Part shown: positions 34,789 through 43,398 of the stretch, in pieces
Numbering within the stretch: position 1 is the first letter of the stretch
How the letters are laid out: each line of letters opens with the position of its first letter
Source of the DNA: Pseudomonadota bacterium
Lineage (GTDB): Bacteria; Pseudomonadota; Gammaproteobacteria; Burkholderiales; Burkholderiaceae_C
Length of the DNA: 64,000 nucleotides
Assembly (NCBI GenBank): GCA_018241265.1
Contig: JAFEEF010000001.1
Span: 124,001 to 188,000, forward strand
Direction of reading: 5' to 3'
Notes under the pieces: generated by a model
Told to the model about the DNA's origin: nothing
The model's input: the letters and a program-made list of their open reading frames with translations, nothing else
The model's database searches: none
Position numbers and translations under genes: made by a program

Positions 34789-37700
34789 TTACTGGCCGAT
34801 GGCACACGCCGGCATCGAACCCGCCGACGCCCGGCAAAGTCCCAGTGCCAACTGCACCGCCCGAGCGGCGTCCCGTCGGCTCGGGAGTCCATGGGTTCGT
34901 GCCGGCCCATGCGGCACGCGGAGCACGCGCTCGAGCTCGATCAGCGGCGCCTTGAACCATGGATTCACGCCCGGTTGCAGCGTGAAGGCCCGCCGAGACA
35001 GATCCGCGAACTGCCGCGCCTGCTTCAGCCTGCCCGCCTCGAGCGCGCACAACCCTGCCACCGCGCGGAAACGAGCCAAGCTCGGATCCTGCGGCGCCCT
35101 CAGAGGCTCCTCCAGGCCGATGGTCGTCAGCAGGATCGGCAAACCCGCTTCGGCCTTGCCGCCCTTGCAGAGTATTTCTCCGCTGAGCGGCGACGATCCG
35201 AGTTCCAGCCCGGTAGGCCTTCTATAGCCGGACGAATAGGGCTTCGGGAGCACCTCCATGGCTTTGGCGGGTTGACCGCGTTCGAGGAGGATCCGGGCCC
35301 TGACGATGCCCACGACTTGAGCGTAATAGATTCCCATCACGGCGTCCCCCTTCATGTCGCCGAATGCAGGGGCCAGGCTGATGAAGCGCTCCGCCGCTCC
35401 CGTGTCCCCGCTCATGACGAGATTGAGGGCGACGTAGCACCAATCCAGCGCAGTGAACGGGTACGTGCTCTCGCCCATCTCGCTGCGTATGCTCAACGCT
35501 CTCCGCAACTGGACATCGGCCTCCGCCGTCCTGCCGGCGAACATCGCCTCCGCTCCGAGGGTTGCCGCGACTTCGTATCGACCGAAGACGGTATCCGTCG
35601 CCGCCGCAACGACAGGCGCGGCCGCCCGTATCAATGGGTCGGCCCGGCCGAGGTCGCCGCGCACGAGGTGCAACCAGCCGAGCTGGAAATCGACATACCC
35701 GATGATGCCCGGCGGCAGAACGAGCCTCCAGCGGTCCAGTTGAGAACGCGCGCGCTCGATGGTCGCTACGGTTTCGGCATAGCTCACGGCGGGAGCCGCC
35801 AGATACAAGGAAGTCCAAAAGGAAGCCGTGACGACCGCTGCCTGCATTCGGCCTGTGTCGCCGGACGCATTGAGCGCCTTGAGCGCAAGATCGATGAGTC
35901 CGGTGCCTTCGTCGACTCTGTGTCGATACAGCAGGCGAAACGCCAGATCGCTGCGCAGGCGGATGGCAAGTCTCGAATCGGAGCCCTCCGCGGCAACGAC
36001 CCTCTCGATAGCCTCCTCGAAGATCGGCAACGCCTCGTCGAAGCGATTGTCGCGCACCATGAGCTCCGCCTTGGCCGTCAAGAGCAGCCCCGCCGCCGCG
36101 CCTACCGTCCGCACGCCCGCGCTCGCATCCCGCTCGATCGTTTCGACGGTGGACCGGGCTTCTGCGATCTTCCCGGCCTCGATCAGCAGATTGGCCAGCT
36201 TGGCCCGACTTTCGACCCCAGCTGCGGTATCGATGTCGACCAGCGCGATCGCGCTTCTTGCATTGGCCTCGGCTTCGCTCACGCGCCCCTCGGCCCGATT
36301 GGCATCGGCCAAGAGGAGCAATGAGCGCGACTGGGATACGCGATCGGCCGAGAGCTGCCGCAACAATTCCATCTGCCGCGTTGCGCACTTGAATGCGAAC
36401 TTGCCTGCTCCGATATCGAGATACGTGCGTCCGGCAGCACCGTATAGTTCCGCCTGCAAATCCGGTTGTCCGGCAAAGCGAGCTTCGATCAAGTTCGTCG
36501 TGCGGTCAGCGAATTGGCCGGCTTCCGGGGACTCCTCCCGGGCTCCTGAAAATGTCGCCGCCAGATCGACTCGGAACATCTCCGAGACGAACTGTGTGGC
36601 GATCGTCGCGCGCTCCTGCTGGCGCGCCGTCCGCTGCGCTTCCATGAAGGTCGCACCGCCCCCGATCCCTGCCGCCAGCAGTATCGCGGTCGCTGCCGCT
36701 ATCGCCAGCCTGTACCTGAAGGCGGCCTTTCGCACGCGGTACCAGGCGCTGTCGGGCTGGGCCCTGACCGTCTCTCCCTTCAGGTACCTCTCGATGTCCT
36801 CCCCCATGGCATCGGCCGTCGTGTAGCGCTGCGACACTGCGCCTTTCATCGCCTTGCCCACGATCGCGTCGAGTTCGCCCCTCAACTGGCGCGCCTCGAG
36901 CCTGCCGCGCACCCGGCTGCTCATGACCGGTGCACTTCCCGCCAGAATCGCCTCCTCGAGAGCCGCCGGCGTCGCCCGGCCGGAGTCGTAGGGCAGTTCC
37001 CCGGTCAGCAACCGGTACAGCATCACGCCGAGCGAATAGATGTCTGCCGCTACGCCGACCGGCTGCCCCGCGATCTGTTCGGGCGCTGCGTAGCTCGGCG
37101 TCAGCGCCCGCCCCTGCTCCTGGGTCAGCTCGTTGCTCGCATCGTCCAGCAACTTGGCGATTCCGAAGTCGAGCAGATGCGCCTGCCCCTGCCCGTCGAC
37201 CAACACGTTGGCCGGCTTCAAGTCGCGGTGGACGACCAGGCGCCCATGCGCGTAGGCCACTGCCCGAATGACCTGGAGATGGAGCTCGAGCCGGCGGCGT
37301 ATCGATAGCGCATGCTGCTGGCAGTAGACGTCGATCTGAACGCCCTCGATGTATTCCATCGCGATGTACGGCCGTCCCAAGTCGTCCACCCCGGCGTCGT
37401 ACAGCCTTGCGATCTGCGGATGCTCGAGCAGCGCGCCGATGCGTCTCTCGCGTGCCATGCGGGCCGCCAGCCCTTCCATCCACGCGAGCCGCGGGAGCTT
37501 GAGCGCGATGCGGCGCTCGAAACTCCCATCTGCCCGCTCGGCGAGCCAGACGCTGCCCATCCCTCCGTGCCCGATCTGGCGGATCAGCCGGTAGGCGCCC
37601 ACCCGCTCTCCGGCGTGGGCACCGGCTTCCTCTCGCTCCAGCCGAGGGAGGGTCGCGAGGCGCGCGCCGGTCGCGTCCGCCTCGGCCAGCATCTCGCGCA

Positions 37701-37830
37701 GGACGGGCACGACGTGGCGGTGCGCCTCAGGAAGGCCGTCGAGCCAGGCTGCGCGCTCGGCAGGCTGCAGCGACAGTACCTCGTCCAGCAGGCGGCTCAA
37801 CGTGGCAATGTCGGATACCTGGAGCGCCAT
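34789..37830 (-). CDS. membrane Ser/Thr kinase with large C-terminal TPR-like sensor half
   Basis: A 1013-residue protein. A helical N-terminal part (1-75) precedes a Hanks kinase domain (about 80-350): Gly loop IGHGGMGSVW (86-95), Lys111, catalytic HRDLKPANVL (201-210), DFG (221-223) and AAPE (248-251). A single TM follows near 374-396 (LAIAAATAILLAAGIGGGATFM). The remaining 600 residues are Ala/Leu-rich helical pairs typical of tetratricopeptide-like repeats, on the far side of the membrane. This layout is common in kinases of PEP-CTERM-bearing bacteria. It lies between two PEP-CTERM genes, and a role in controlling surface-protein or matrix production is inferred from that. Confidence 0.88.
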   Translation of the reverse strand: MALQVSDIATLSRLLDEVLSLQPAERAAWLDGLPEAHRHVVPVLREMLAEADATGARLATLPRLEREEAGAHAGERVGAYRLIRQIGHGGMGSVWLAERADGSFERRIALKLPRLAWMEGLAARMARERRIGALLEHPQIARLYDAGVDDLGRPYIAMEYIEGVQIDVYCQQHALSIRRRLELHLQVIRAVAYAHGRLVVHRDLKPANVLVDGQGQAHLLDFGIAKLLDDASNELTQEQGRALTPSYAAPEQIAGQPVGVAADIYSLGVMLYRLLTGELPYDSGRATPAALEEAILAGSAPVMSSRVRGRLEARQLRGELDAIVGKAMKGAVSQRYTTADAMGEDIERYLKGETVRAQPDSAWYRVRKAAFRYRLAIAAATAILLAAGIGGGATFMEAQRTARQQERATIATQFVSEMFRVDLAATFSGAREESPEAGQFADRTTNLIEARFAGQPDLQAELYGAAGRTYLDIGAGKFAFKCATRQMELLRQLSADRVSQSRSLLLLADANRAEGRVSEAEANARSAIALVDIDTAAGVESRAKLANLLIEAGKIAEARSTVETIERDASAGVRTVGAAAGLLLTAKAELMVRDNRFDEALPIFEEAIERVVAAEGSDSRLAIRLRSDLAFRLLYRHRVDEGTGLIDLALKALNASGDTGRMQAAVVTASFWTSLYLAAPAVSYAETVATIERARSQLDRWRLVLPPGIIGYVDFQLGWLHLVRGDLGRADPLIRAAAPVVAAATDTVFGRYEVAATLGAEAMFAGRTAEADVQLRRALSIRSEMGESTYPFTALDWCYVALNLVMSGDTGAAERFISLAPAFGDMKGDAVMGIYYAQVVGIVRARILLERGQPAKAMEVLPKPYSSGYRRPTGLELGSSPLSGEILCKGGKAEAGLPILLTTIGLEEPLRAPQDPSLARFRAVAGLCALEAGRLKQARQFADLSRRAFTLQPGVNPWFKAPLIELERVLRVPHGPARTHGLPSRRDAARAVQLALGLCRASAGSMPACAIGQ

Positions 37831-37868
37831 CGTCGCCCTTCACCCGAACGCGGCCCACCGGAATGCCC

Positions 37869-37893
37869 GTCACCCGGTGCGGAGCCGGGTGAC
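37869..37893. repeat. 9-bp inverted repeat between PEP-CTERM and kinase genes
   Basis: GTCACCCGG and CCGGGTGAC with a 7-base loop, in the 93-base gap after the PEP-CTERM stop. No T-run follows on the minus strand, so it may only weaken read-through into the kinase gene. Confidence 0.45.
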
Positions 37894-37923
37894 GCGCCCG
37901 TGCTCACGCGCCGCGGAACGGCG

Positions 37924-38598
37924 TCACGATGCGCGGGTCGATGCCCGTCGTACGGATACGCCGAATACCGCCAACCCGGTCAGCATCATCGCAGCCATGC
38001 CGGGTTCGGGGACGAGGCTGATGTCGGTCACCGCGAAGTCGTTGTAGAGACCGCTGCCGTTCAGATCCCTGAGTTCGAGCGTAACGCTCGTGGCGGAGCC
38101 GGAGTTCCAGACGAAGTCCGCACTCTTTTGCCATGCGCCGCTCGCAGTCAATGCGGCACCTTGGATGCCGCCTATGACGGGTTGCAAGACCGCATTGCTG
38201 CAACAGAGGTTGCTGACCTCGGCCCCATAGAAATTGAACGTGTAGCTGGTATTCGACGATACCGCCACGGTTTCCGACCAGAAGGTCGTGCCCGCGACGT
38301 CCGACCCGTCGGCCAGGAACACATTCCCGTTGCCGCCCGTCGGATCGGCGCTGATGTTGGTCCAGTCGCCGTATGCGCTGCTGGAGGCGATGCTCCCAGC
38401 GGGTACGACGGCGTAGATGCCGTGCACGCCGTTCTGGAACAGGTATGGCGTCATCGTCGTGAGGCCATAGCCGCTGCTGAACCCCACGTTGCCGCCGGCG
38501 AAGTCGCCGTTGACGACGAGATTGGCCGCGCAGGCCACGGGGGAGCCGAGTCCAGCAAGGCTCAACACGGCACCCATGAATCGGACTCTGCCCAACAT
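37924..38598 (-). CDS. PEP-CTERM sorting-domain protein
   Basis: A 224-residue exported protein. GGAGGTGACG directly before the ATG at 38598 decides the start over in-frame ATGs upstream. After the signal peptide (about 1-26, ending ACAA) it begins NLVVNGDFAGGNVGFSSGY, a carbohydrate-binding-like N-terminus common in such proteins, and contains SSNTSYTFNFYGAEV and a CC pair. It ends in VPEPG, a hydrophobic segment (MAAMMLTGLAVFGVSV) and RRASTRAS, the exosortase sorting tag. It is the first gene of a set with the membrane kinase and the large repeat protein. Confidence 0.88.
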   Translation of the reverse strand: MLGRVRFMGAVLSLAGLGSPVACAANLVVNGDFAGGNVGFSSGYGLTTMTPYLFQNGVHGIYAVVPAGSIASSSAYGDWTNISADPTGGNGNVFLADGSDVAGTTFWSETVAVSSNTSYTFNFYGAEVSNLCCSNAVLQPVIGGIQGAALTASGAWQKSADFVWNSGSATSVTLELRDLNGSGLYNDFAVTDISLVPEPGMAAMMLTGLAVFGVSVRRASTRAS

Positions 38599-38690
38599 CG
38601 TCACCTCCATCGGCGATCTGACCCGGTATCCGAGCGGTATGCGCAACGCCACGAAAATTTAGTCGCGCCGCTGCGGCGATGTCAAGCCGG

Positions 38691-39620
38691 CTAGGACCGC
38701 GCGGCGAACGACTCCGACAGGAAGTCGACGAACGCCCGTACCCGCGCCGACAGCTGGTGCTGTGCCGGATAGACCGCATAGATGTCCGCATCGGGCGTCG
38801 CATAGTGCGGCAGCACCTGCACCAGGCGGCCGCTGCGCAGATAGCGCTCGATGTCCCATTCGGCCCGCATCAGGATGCCGTGTCCGTCGAGCGCCCAGCT
38901 CACCGCGATGCCGCCGTCGTTGGTCGTGAGGTTGCCGCGCACCTTCACCGATGCGCTGGTCGCGCTCTTGCCGCGGCCGCTCGCCAGGCGCCAGGTGCCG
39001 TAGGCTTCCTCGCCCTGACGGATGCCGATGCAGTTGTGGCGCGCCAGCTCGTGCGGGGTCTTCGGCGTGCCGTGGCGCGCCAGGTACTGCGGCGACGCGC
39101 ACAGCAAGCGCCGGTTCGGCGCGAGCCGGCGCGCGACCACGCGCGCATCCGGCGGCGCGCCGAAGCGGATGCAGACGTCGTAGAGATCCTCGGTCAGCGC
39201 GGGCGGGTTGACCGAGAGCTGCAGCTGCACCTCGACCGCCGGCAGCTTCCGGACGAACGCCGAGATCAGCGGCGCGACGTGGCTGCGGCCGAAGCCCAGG
39301 GTCGCGTTGACGCGCAACAGCCCCTGCGGCATCGCCTTCGACACGCCGAGCTGCTGCCCGAGGTCGTCGATGCTCGCGAGGATCTTGCGCGCCTCGGCCA
39401 GGCACAGCTCGCCTTCGGGCGTCAGGCTCATGCGGCGCGTCGTGCGGTTGACGAGCGCGATGCCGAGCCGCTGCTCCATCTGCGCCAGATGCTTGCTGAC
39501 CGCCGGCGTGCTGACGCCGAGCTCGCGCGCCGCGGCGCTCAGGCTGCCGCAACGCGCCAGCACCGAGAAGAAGCCGAGGTCGGCCGGCTGGATGCGGCCC
39601 GGCGCGGAGCGGCTGGTCAT
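38691..39620 (-). CDS. LysR-family transcriptional regulator
   Basis: A 309-residue LTTR. The N-terminal winged helix (about 12-70) reads FFSVLARCGSLSAAARELGVSTPAVSKHLAQMEQ in family order, followed by the linker helix and a substrate-binding domain (LLRVNATLGFGRSHVAPLI, YDVCIRFGAPPDARVVARRL). It is divergent from the tartrate/D-malate dehydrogenase gene, the usual arrangement for a LysR regulator and its target, so it probably responds to tartrate, malate or a related acid. Confidence 0.92.
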   Translation of the reverse strand: MTSRSAPGRIQPADLGFFSVLARCGSLSAAARELGVSTPAVSKHLAQMEQRLGIALVNRTTRRMSLTPEGELCLAEARKILASIDDLGQQLGVSKAMPQGLLRVNATLGFGRSHVAPLISAFVRKLPAVEVQLQLSVNPPALTEDLYDVCIRFGAPPDARVVARRLAPNRRLLCASPQYLARHGTPKTPHELARHNCIGIRQGEEAYGTWRLASGRGKSATSASVKVRGNLTTNDGGIAVSWALDGHGILMRAEWDIERYLRSGRLVQVLPHYATPDADIYAVYPAQHQLSARVRAFVDFLSESFAARS

Positions 39621-39621
39621 T

Positions 39622-39638
39622 GTTAGCTTTGGGTTAAC
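39622..39638. promoter_or_regulatory. candidate LysR operator (T-N11-A)
   Basis: GTTAGCTTTGGGTTAAC contains the dyad GTTA-N9-TAAC, which fits the T-N11-A box of LysR regulators. It directly abuts the start codon of the LysR gene, so binding would also repress that gene, and is 96 bases upstream of the dehydrogenase start. It stands out as AT-rich. Confidence 0.45.
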
Positions 39639-39734
39639 GATGCCTTGACTCTAGCCATGACCGTTGGAGGCGTCCAGTTCCTACAGTGAGGCCATCGCCC
39701 CACCCCGCCCGTTCCACCCCAGGAGACCCGCACC

Positions 39735-40823
39735 ATGAAGACCTACGCGATCGCAACCATCCCCGGCGACGGCATCGGCAAGGAAGTCGTGCCCGCCGGC
39801 CGCGCCGTGCTGGAGGCGCTGGCCTCGACCAGCCGCGGCTTCCGCTTCGACTTCGAGAACTTCGATTGGGGCGGCGACTGGTTCCGCGCCCACGGCGTCA
39901 TGATGCCGGACGACGGGCTCGATGCGATCCGGAACAAGGACGCCATCCTGTTCGGCTCGGCCGGCGATCCGCACATCCCCGACCACGTCACGCTGTGGGG
40001 CCTGCGGCTCAAGATCTGCCAGGGCTTCGACCAGTACGCCAACGTGCGGCCGACGCGCATCCTGCCCGGCATCGACGGTCCGCTGAAGCGCTGCAAACCG
40101 GAAGACCTGAACTGGGTCATCGTGCGCGAGAACTCCGAAGGCGAATACGCCGGCGTCGGCGGCCGCGTGCACCAGGGCCATCCGATCGAGGCCGCGACCG
40201 ACGTCACGATGATGACGCGCGCCGGCGTCGAGCGCATCCTGCGCTTCGCGTTCAAGCTGGCGCAGAGCCGGCCGCGCAAGCACCTCACCGTCGTGACGAA
40301 GAGCAATGCGCAGCGCCATGCGATGGTGATGTGGGACCAGATCGCGGGCGAAGTCGCCGCAGAGTTCCCCGACGTGACCTGGGACAAGGAGCTGGTCGAC
40401 GCGATGACCGCGCGCATGGTCGACAAGCCGGCGACGCTCGACACCATCGTCGCGACCAACCTGCACGCCGACATCCTGAGCGACCTGGCCGCTGCGCTCG
40501 CCGGCAGCCTCGGCATCGCGCCGACCGGCAACGTCGACCCCGAGCGGCGCTATCCGTCGATGTTCGAGCCGATCCACGGCTCGGCGTTCGACATCATGGG
40601 CAAGGGCCTGGCGAATCCGATCGGCACGTTCTGGTCGGTCGTGATGCTGCTCGAGCACCTCGGCGAGTTCGAGGCCGCGCAGCGCGTGATGGCCGCGATC
40701 GAGCAGGTCACCGCGAACCCGGCGCTGCACACCGGCGACCTCGGCGGCAGCGCGACGACCGCCGACGTGACCCGCGCCGTCTGCGAGCTGCTGCAAGCCG
40801 ACGGCCGGCGCCAGGCCGCCTGA
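39735..40823 (+). CDS. ttuC: tartrate dehydrogenase/decarboxylase (D-malate dehydrogenase family)
   Basis: A 362-residue NAD-dependent beta-decarboxylating dehydrogenase of the isocitrate/isopropylmalate family. It starts [19 protein letters not shown] and has ILFGSAGDP, the substrate Arg region [50 protein letters not shown], the metal Asp residues in [14 protein letters not shown], and [15 protein letters not shown]. The pattern is that of tartrate/D-malate dehydrogenases rather than LeuB. CAGGAG precedes the ATG. A C4-dicarboxylate carrier follows, so uptake and oxidation of tartrate or D-malate are encoded together under the LysR regulator. Confidence 0.88.
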   Translation: MKTYAIATIPGDGIGKEVVPAGRAVLEALASTSRGFRFDFENFDWGGDWFRAHGVMMPDDGLDAIRNKDAILFGSAGDPHIPDHVTLWGLRLKICQGFDQYANVRPTRILPGIDGPLKRCKPEDLNWVIVRENSEGEYAGVGGRVHQGHPIEAATDVTMMTRAGVERILRFAFKLAQSRPRKHLTVVTKSNAQRHAMVMWDQIAGEVAAEFPDVTWDKELVDAMTARMVDKPATLDTIVATNLHADILSDLAAALAGSLGIAPTGNVDPERRYPSMFEPIHGSAFDIMGKGLANPIGTFWSVVMLLEHLGEFEAAQRVMAAIEQVTANPALHTGDLGGSATTADVTRAVCELLQADGRRQAA

Positions 40824-40917
40824 CCTCTCGACGTCCTTTCTTCAGGCTCGCCCCGGAAGCAGCCGCCAGCGCTGCGGGGCGCGCCTGCGCATGTCATTCC
40901 ACCAGGAGACAAGACCC

Positions 40918-42252
40918 ATGCGACGCGTACTCGGAAAGCTCTACGTCCAGGTGCTGATCGGCGTCGCCGCCGGCGTCACGCTCGGACACTTCTGGCCGCA
41001 ACTCGGGAGCGAGCTGAAGCCGCTCGGCGACATCTTCATCAAGCTGATCAAGATGGTCTTCGCGCCGATCATCTTCGCGACCGTCGTGCTCGGCATCGCG
41101 CGCATGGAGAGCATGAAGGAGCTGGGCCGCGTCGGCGTGCGCGCGCTGGTCTATTTCGAGGTGCTGTCGACCTTCGCGCTGATCCTCGGCCTCGTGGTCG
41201 TCAACGTCGTCCGGCCCGGCGCCGGCATGAACGTCGATCCGGCGCACCTCGACACCAAGGCGATCGCCGGCTACGCCGCATCGGCCGCCAAGCCCGCGGG
41301 CTTCGTCGACTTCGTCGTCGGCATGGTGCCGACCAGCATCGTCGACGCGCTGGCGAAGAACGACATCCTGCAGATCCTCGTCTTCGCGACCTTGTTCGGC
41401 ATCGCGCTGTCGCACGTCGGCGTGCGCGCGAAGCCGGTCGTCGACTTCCTCGATGCGTTCGTGCACGGCGTCTTCGCGATCGTCGGCATGATCATGCGGC
41501 TCGCGCCGATCGCGGCGTTCGGCGCGATGGCCTTCACGGTCGGCAAGTACGGGCTCGGCTCGGTCGTGTCGCTCGGCAAGCTGATGGGCACGATGTACCT
41601 GACCTGCGCGCTGTTCGTCGTGCTCGTGCTCGGGCCGATCTGCAGGCTGAGCGGCTTCAGCCTCTGGAAGTTCCTGAAGTACATCAAGGACGAGCTCTTC
41701 ACCGTGCTCGGCACGAGCTCGTCGGAATCGGTCGTGCCGCAGCTGATGCGCAAGCTCGAGAACGCCGGCGTCGCGCGGCCGGTCGTTGGCCTCGTCGTGC
41801 CGTCGGGACTCACGTTCAACCCCGACGGCCAGTGCATCTACTACACGATGGCGGCGATCTTCATCGCGCAGGCCACCAACACGCCGCTGACCCTGCTCGA
41901 CCAGGTCGTCGTCCTCGGCGTGCTGCTGCTGACGTCGAAGGGCTCCGCGGGCGTCACCGGCTCGGGCTTCATCACGCTGGCGGCCACGCTCGCGTCGATG
42001 GGCAAGATCCCGGTCGCCGGCATGGTGCTGCTGCTCGGCGTCGATCGCTTCATGTCGGAGGCCCGTGCCATCACCAACACGATAGGCAACGCGGTCGGCA
42101 CCGTCGCGATCGGCCGCTGGGTAGGCTCGGTCGACCGCGAGCGGCTCGCGCTCGTGCTCGACGGCGAGTCGGACCCCGAAGACCTGCAGCAGCTCTACGA
42201 GGACAGCGAGGCCGTCGTGCGGCCGCTGCACGCGGCGCGCAACGCGGCCTGA
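40918..42252 (+). CDS. dctA: C4-dicarboxylate/proton-cation symporter DctA
   Basis: A 444-residue transporter of the DAACS family. Visible parts: first helix [43 protein letters not shown], the re-entrant serine loop [64 protein letters not shown] and the substrate-site [26 protein letters not shown] precedes the ATG at 40918. It imports succinate, fumarate, malate or similar acids and lies 94 bases after the tartrate dehydrogenase gene. Confidence 0.93.
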   Translation: MRRVLGKLYVQVLIGVAAGVTLGHFWPQLGSELKPLGDIFIKLIKMVFAPIIFATVVLGIARMESMKELGRVGVRALVYFEVLSTFALILGLVVVNVVRPGAGMNVDPAHLDTKAIAGYAASAAKPAGFVDFVVGMVPTSIVDALAKNDILQILVFATLFGIALSHVGVRAKPVVDFLDAFVHGVFAIVGMIMRLAPIAAFGAMAFTVGKYGLGSVVSLGKLMGTMYLTCALFVVLVLGPICRLSGFSLWKFLKYIKDELFTVLGTSSSESVVPQLMRKLENAGVARPVVGLVVPSGLTFNPDGQCIYYTMAAIFIAQATNTPLTLLDQVVVLGVLLLTSKGSAGVTGSGFITLAATLASMGKIPVAGMVLLLGVDRFMSEARAITNTIGNAVGTVAIGRWVGSVDRERLALVLDGESDPEDLQQLYEDSEAVVRPLHAARNAA

Positions 42253-42273
42253 GCGCCGACCGGACGAGGACGA

Positions 42274-42426
42274 TCAGGTCTTCTTCTGCTTCTCCGCCGC
42301 CATGTCGGCCTGCAGCAGTTGCTGCGCCATCTCGACGTGGTGCCGCAAGCCGGGCAGGTTCTGTTCGGCGAACGCCTACACGTCGGCGTCCTTGGACTGC
42401 GCCGCGGTCTTCTCGAACAGCTTGAT
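42274..42426 (-). pseudogene. DUF4142 gene fragment with in-frame stop
   Basis: The minus strand encodes IKLFEKTAAQSKDADV, then TAG, then AFAEQNLPGLRHHVEMAQ and a Lys-rich end with TGA. From family knowledge this is the C-terminal end of DUF4142 proteins (..LFEKEA..G.D..IKAFA...LP.L..HL.MA..L). The stop replaces what is usually a Lys codon (AAG to TAG would be one change). No upstream part of the family is found before the flank turns into other sequence. It is therefore a truncated and inactivated gene. Confidence 0.8.
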
Positions 42427-42482
42427 CCGCGCGGGTCGCGGTTTGCCGCAATTTCGACCGAAACGAGTGCCCGCGCTCACCG

Positions 42483-42526
42483 GGGCTTCGACAGGCTCAG
42501 CCCGAACGGGCACCGGGGTTCGCGAA
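42483..42526. repeat. dispersed GGCTTCGACAGGCTCAGCCC-type repeat
   Basis: GGGCTTCGACAGGCTCAGCC is followed by CGAACGGGCACCGGGGTTCG. This sequence is widely seen between and at the ends of genes in betaproteobacteria and xanthomonads, in which it spreads as a small dispersed element with internal dyad symmetry. Only one copy is noted in this window. The last codons of the DUF421 gene, including its stop, lie within it. Confidence 0.7.
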
Positions 42527-43033
42527 GGTTCTGTTTCTTGTGAGTCGCCGCGTGATCACGGTGATCTCGCCGTTGCGCTCGAGGATCACGCGGTCGACGC
42601 TGTCGAGGTCATCGCTGCCGGTGCGCTTGCGCGCCGCCTCGCGCAAGTCGCGTTCGGTGACGAGCGCGTGGTACATCGCGCGGCGGTCCATGCGGCCGTC
42701 GCGCAGCATCGTGCGCTCGTCACCGCTGATCAGGCGCTCGAACGCCTGAAAGCGCACGCTCGCCAGGCCGATCAGCCGGTGCGCCACCGAGAGCGCGAGG
42801 CCGGCACACAAGGTCGGCACGAACGGCGACGCACCGACCACCGCGCGGCTCAGCACCGCGCCCAGCAGCACCGTCATGCAGGCATCGAACGCGCTGTGCA
42901 TGCCGAAGCTGCGGCGGCCCGCAACGCGGATCAGCACCAGCGTCGCCGCGAAGACGACGATCGCACGGCAGCTCATCTGCAACGCGGACAGCTCGTTGCC
43001 GCTGCCGAAGAGGTCGATCCAAACGTCCGACAT
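42497..43033 (-). CDS. DUF421 (YetF-like) membrane protein
   Basis: A 178-residue protein. About three N-terminal TM helices (MSCRAIVVFAATLVLIRVAG; FDACMTVLLGAVLSRAVVG; FVPTLCAGLALSVAHRLIG) are followed by the cytosolic DUF421 domain with RFQAFERLISGDERTMLRDGRMDRRAM in order and the conserved LREAARKRTGSDDLDSVDRVILERNGEITVI region. The start is the ATG at 43033; a GTG at 43045 is in frame. The tail TFANPGARSG comes from a dispersed repeat that overlaps the gene end, so the natural C-terminus may be lost. Function of the family is unknown; some members affect spore or stress physiology. Confidence 0.85.
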   Translation of the reverse strand: MSDVWIDLFGSGNELSALQMSCRAIVVFAATLVLIRVAGRRSFGMHSAFDACMTVLLGAVLSRAVVGASPFVPTLCAGLALSVAHRLIGLASVRFQAFERLISGDERTMLRDGRMDRRAMYHALVTERDLREAARKRTGSDDLDSVDRVILERNGEITVITRRLTRNRTFANPGARSG

Positions 43034-43069
43034 CGCGGGTATCACGACAGGCCCGTCGCCGAGACGGGT

Positions 43070-43270
43070 TCAGCCATCGGTACCGATGCGCCGGCTGGCG
43101 CAGTCGCGTACGCAGTCGACGCCGTTCGCGATCGCCGCCATCGCGTCGTCGAGCAGGTCGAGCGGCATCTCGCGCTCGACGGTCGCGCGCGTCGCATCGG
43201 CCGCGGTCGCGCTGGTGTCGGGATGCCGGGTGTCGGGGTGGCGTTGCGGGTCGGCCATCGTCGTGTACAT
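43070..43270 (-). CDS. small hypothetical protein
   Basis: A 66-residue soluble product (MYTTMADPQRHPDTRHPDTS at the start). It has a short duplicated HPDT motif, a helix TVEREMPLDLLDDAMAAIANGVDCVRDC and a basic end. No family is recognised. It lies 36 bases upstream of the DUF421 gene on the same strand, which gives it some support. The frame is also overlapped by the upstream region of the glucose dehydrogenase gene on the other strand. Confidence 0.4.
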   Translation of the reverse strand: MYTTMADPQRHPDTRHPDTSATAADATRATVEREMPLDLLDDAMAAIANGVDCVRDCASRRIGTDG

Positions 43271-43398
43271 GGGGTGCGTTGCAGGTGTCGATGTCCGATG
43301 ACGGCAATCGACGTACCCGGCGACGACGTGGAGCGGGAACATCGCTTGCCGACGCGATGGATCGCACCTCACGGGCTTCGATGCCCGCTTCTGCGCCC

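Noticed and set aside
37869-37893. Inverted repeat considered as a full terminator
   Set aside because: There is no T-run on the minus strand, so only a weak stem-loop is listed.
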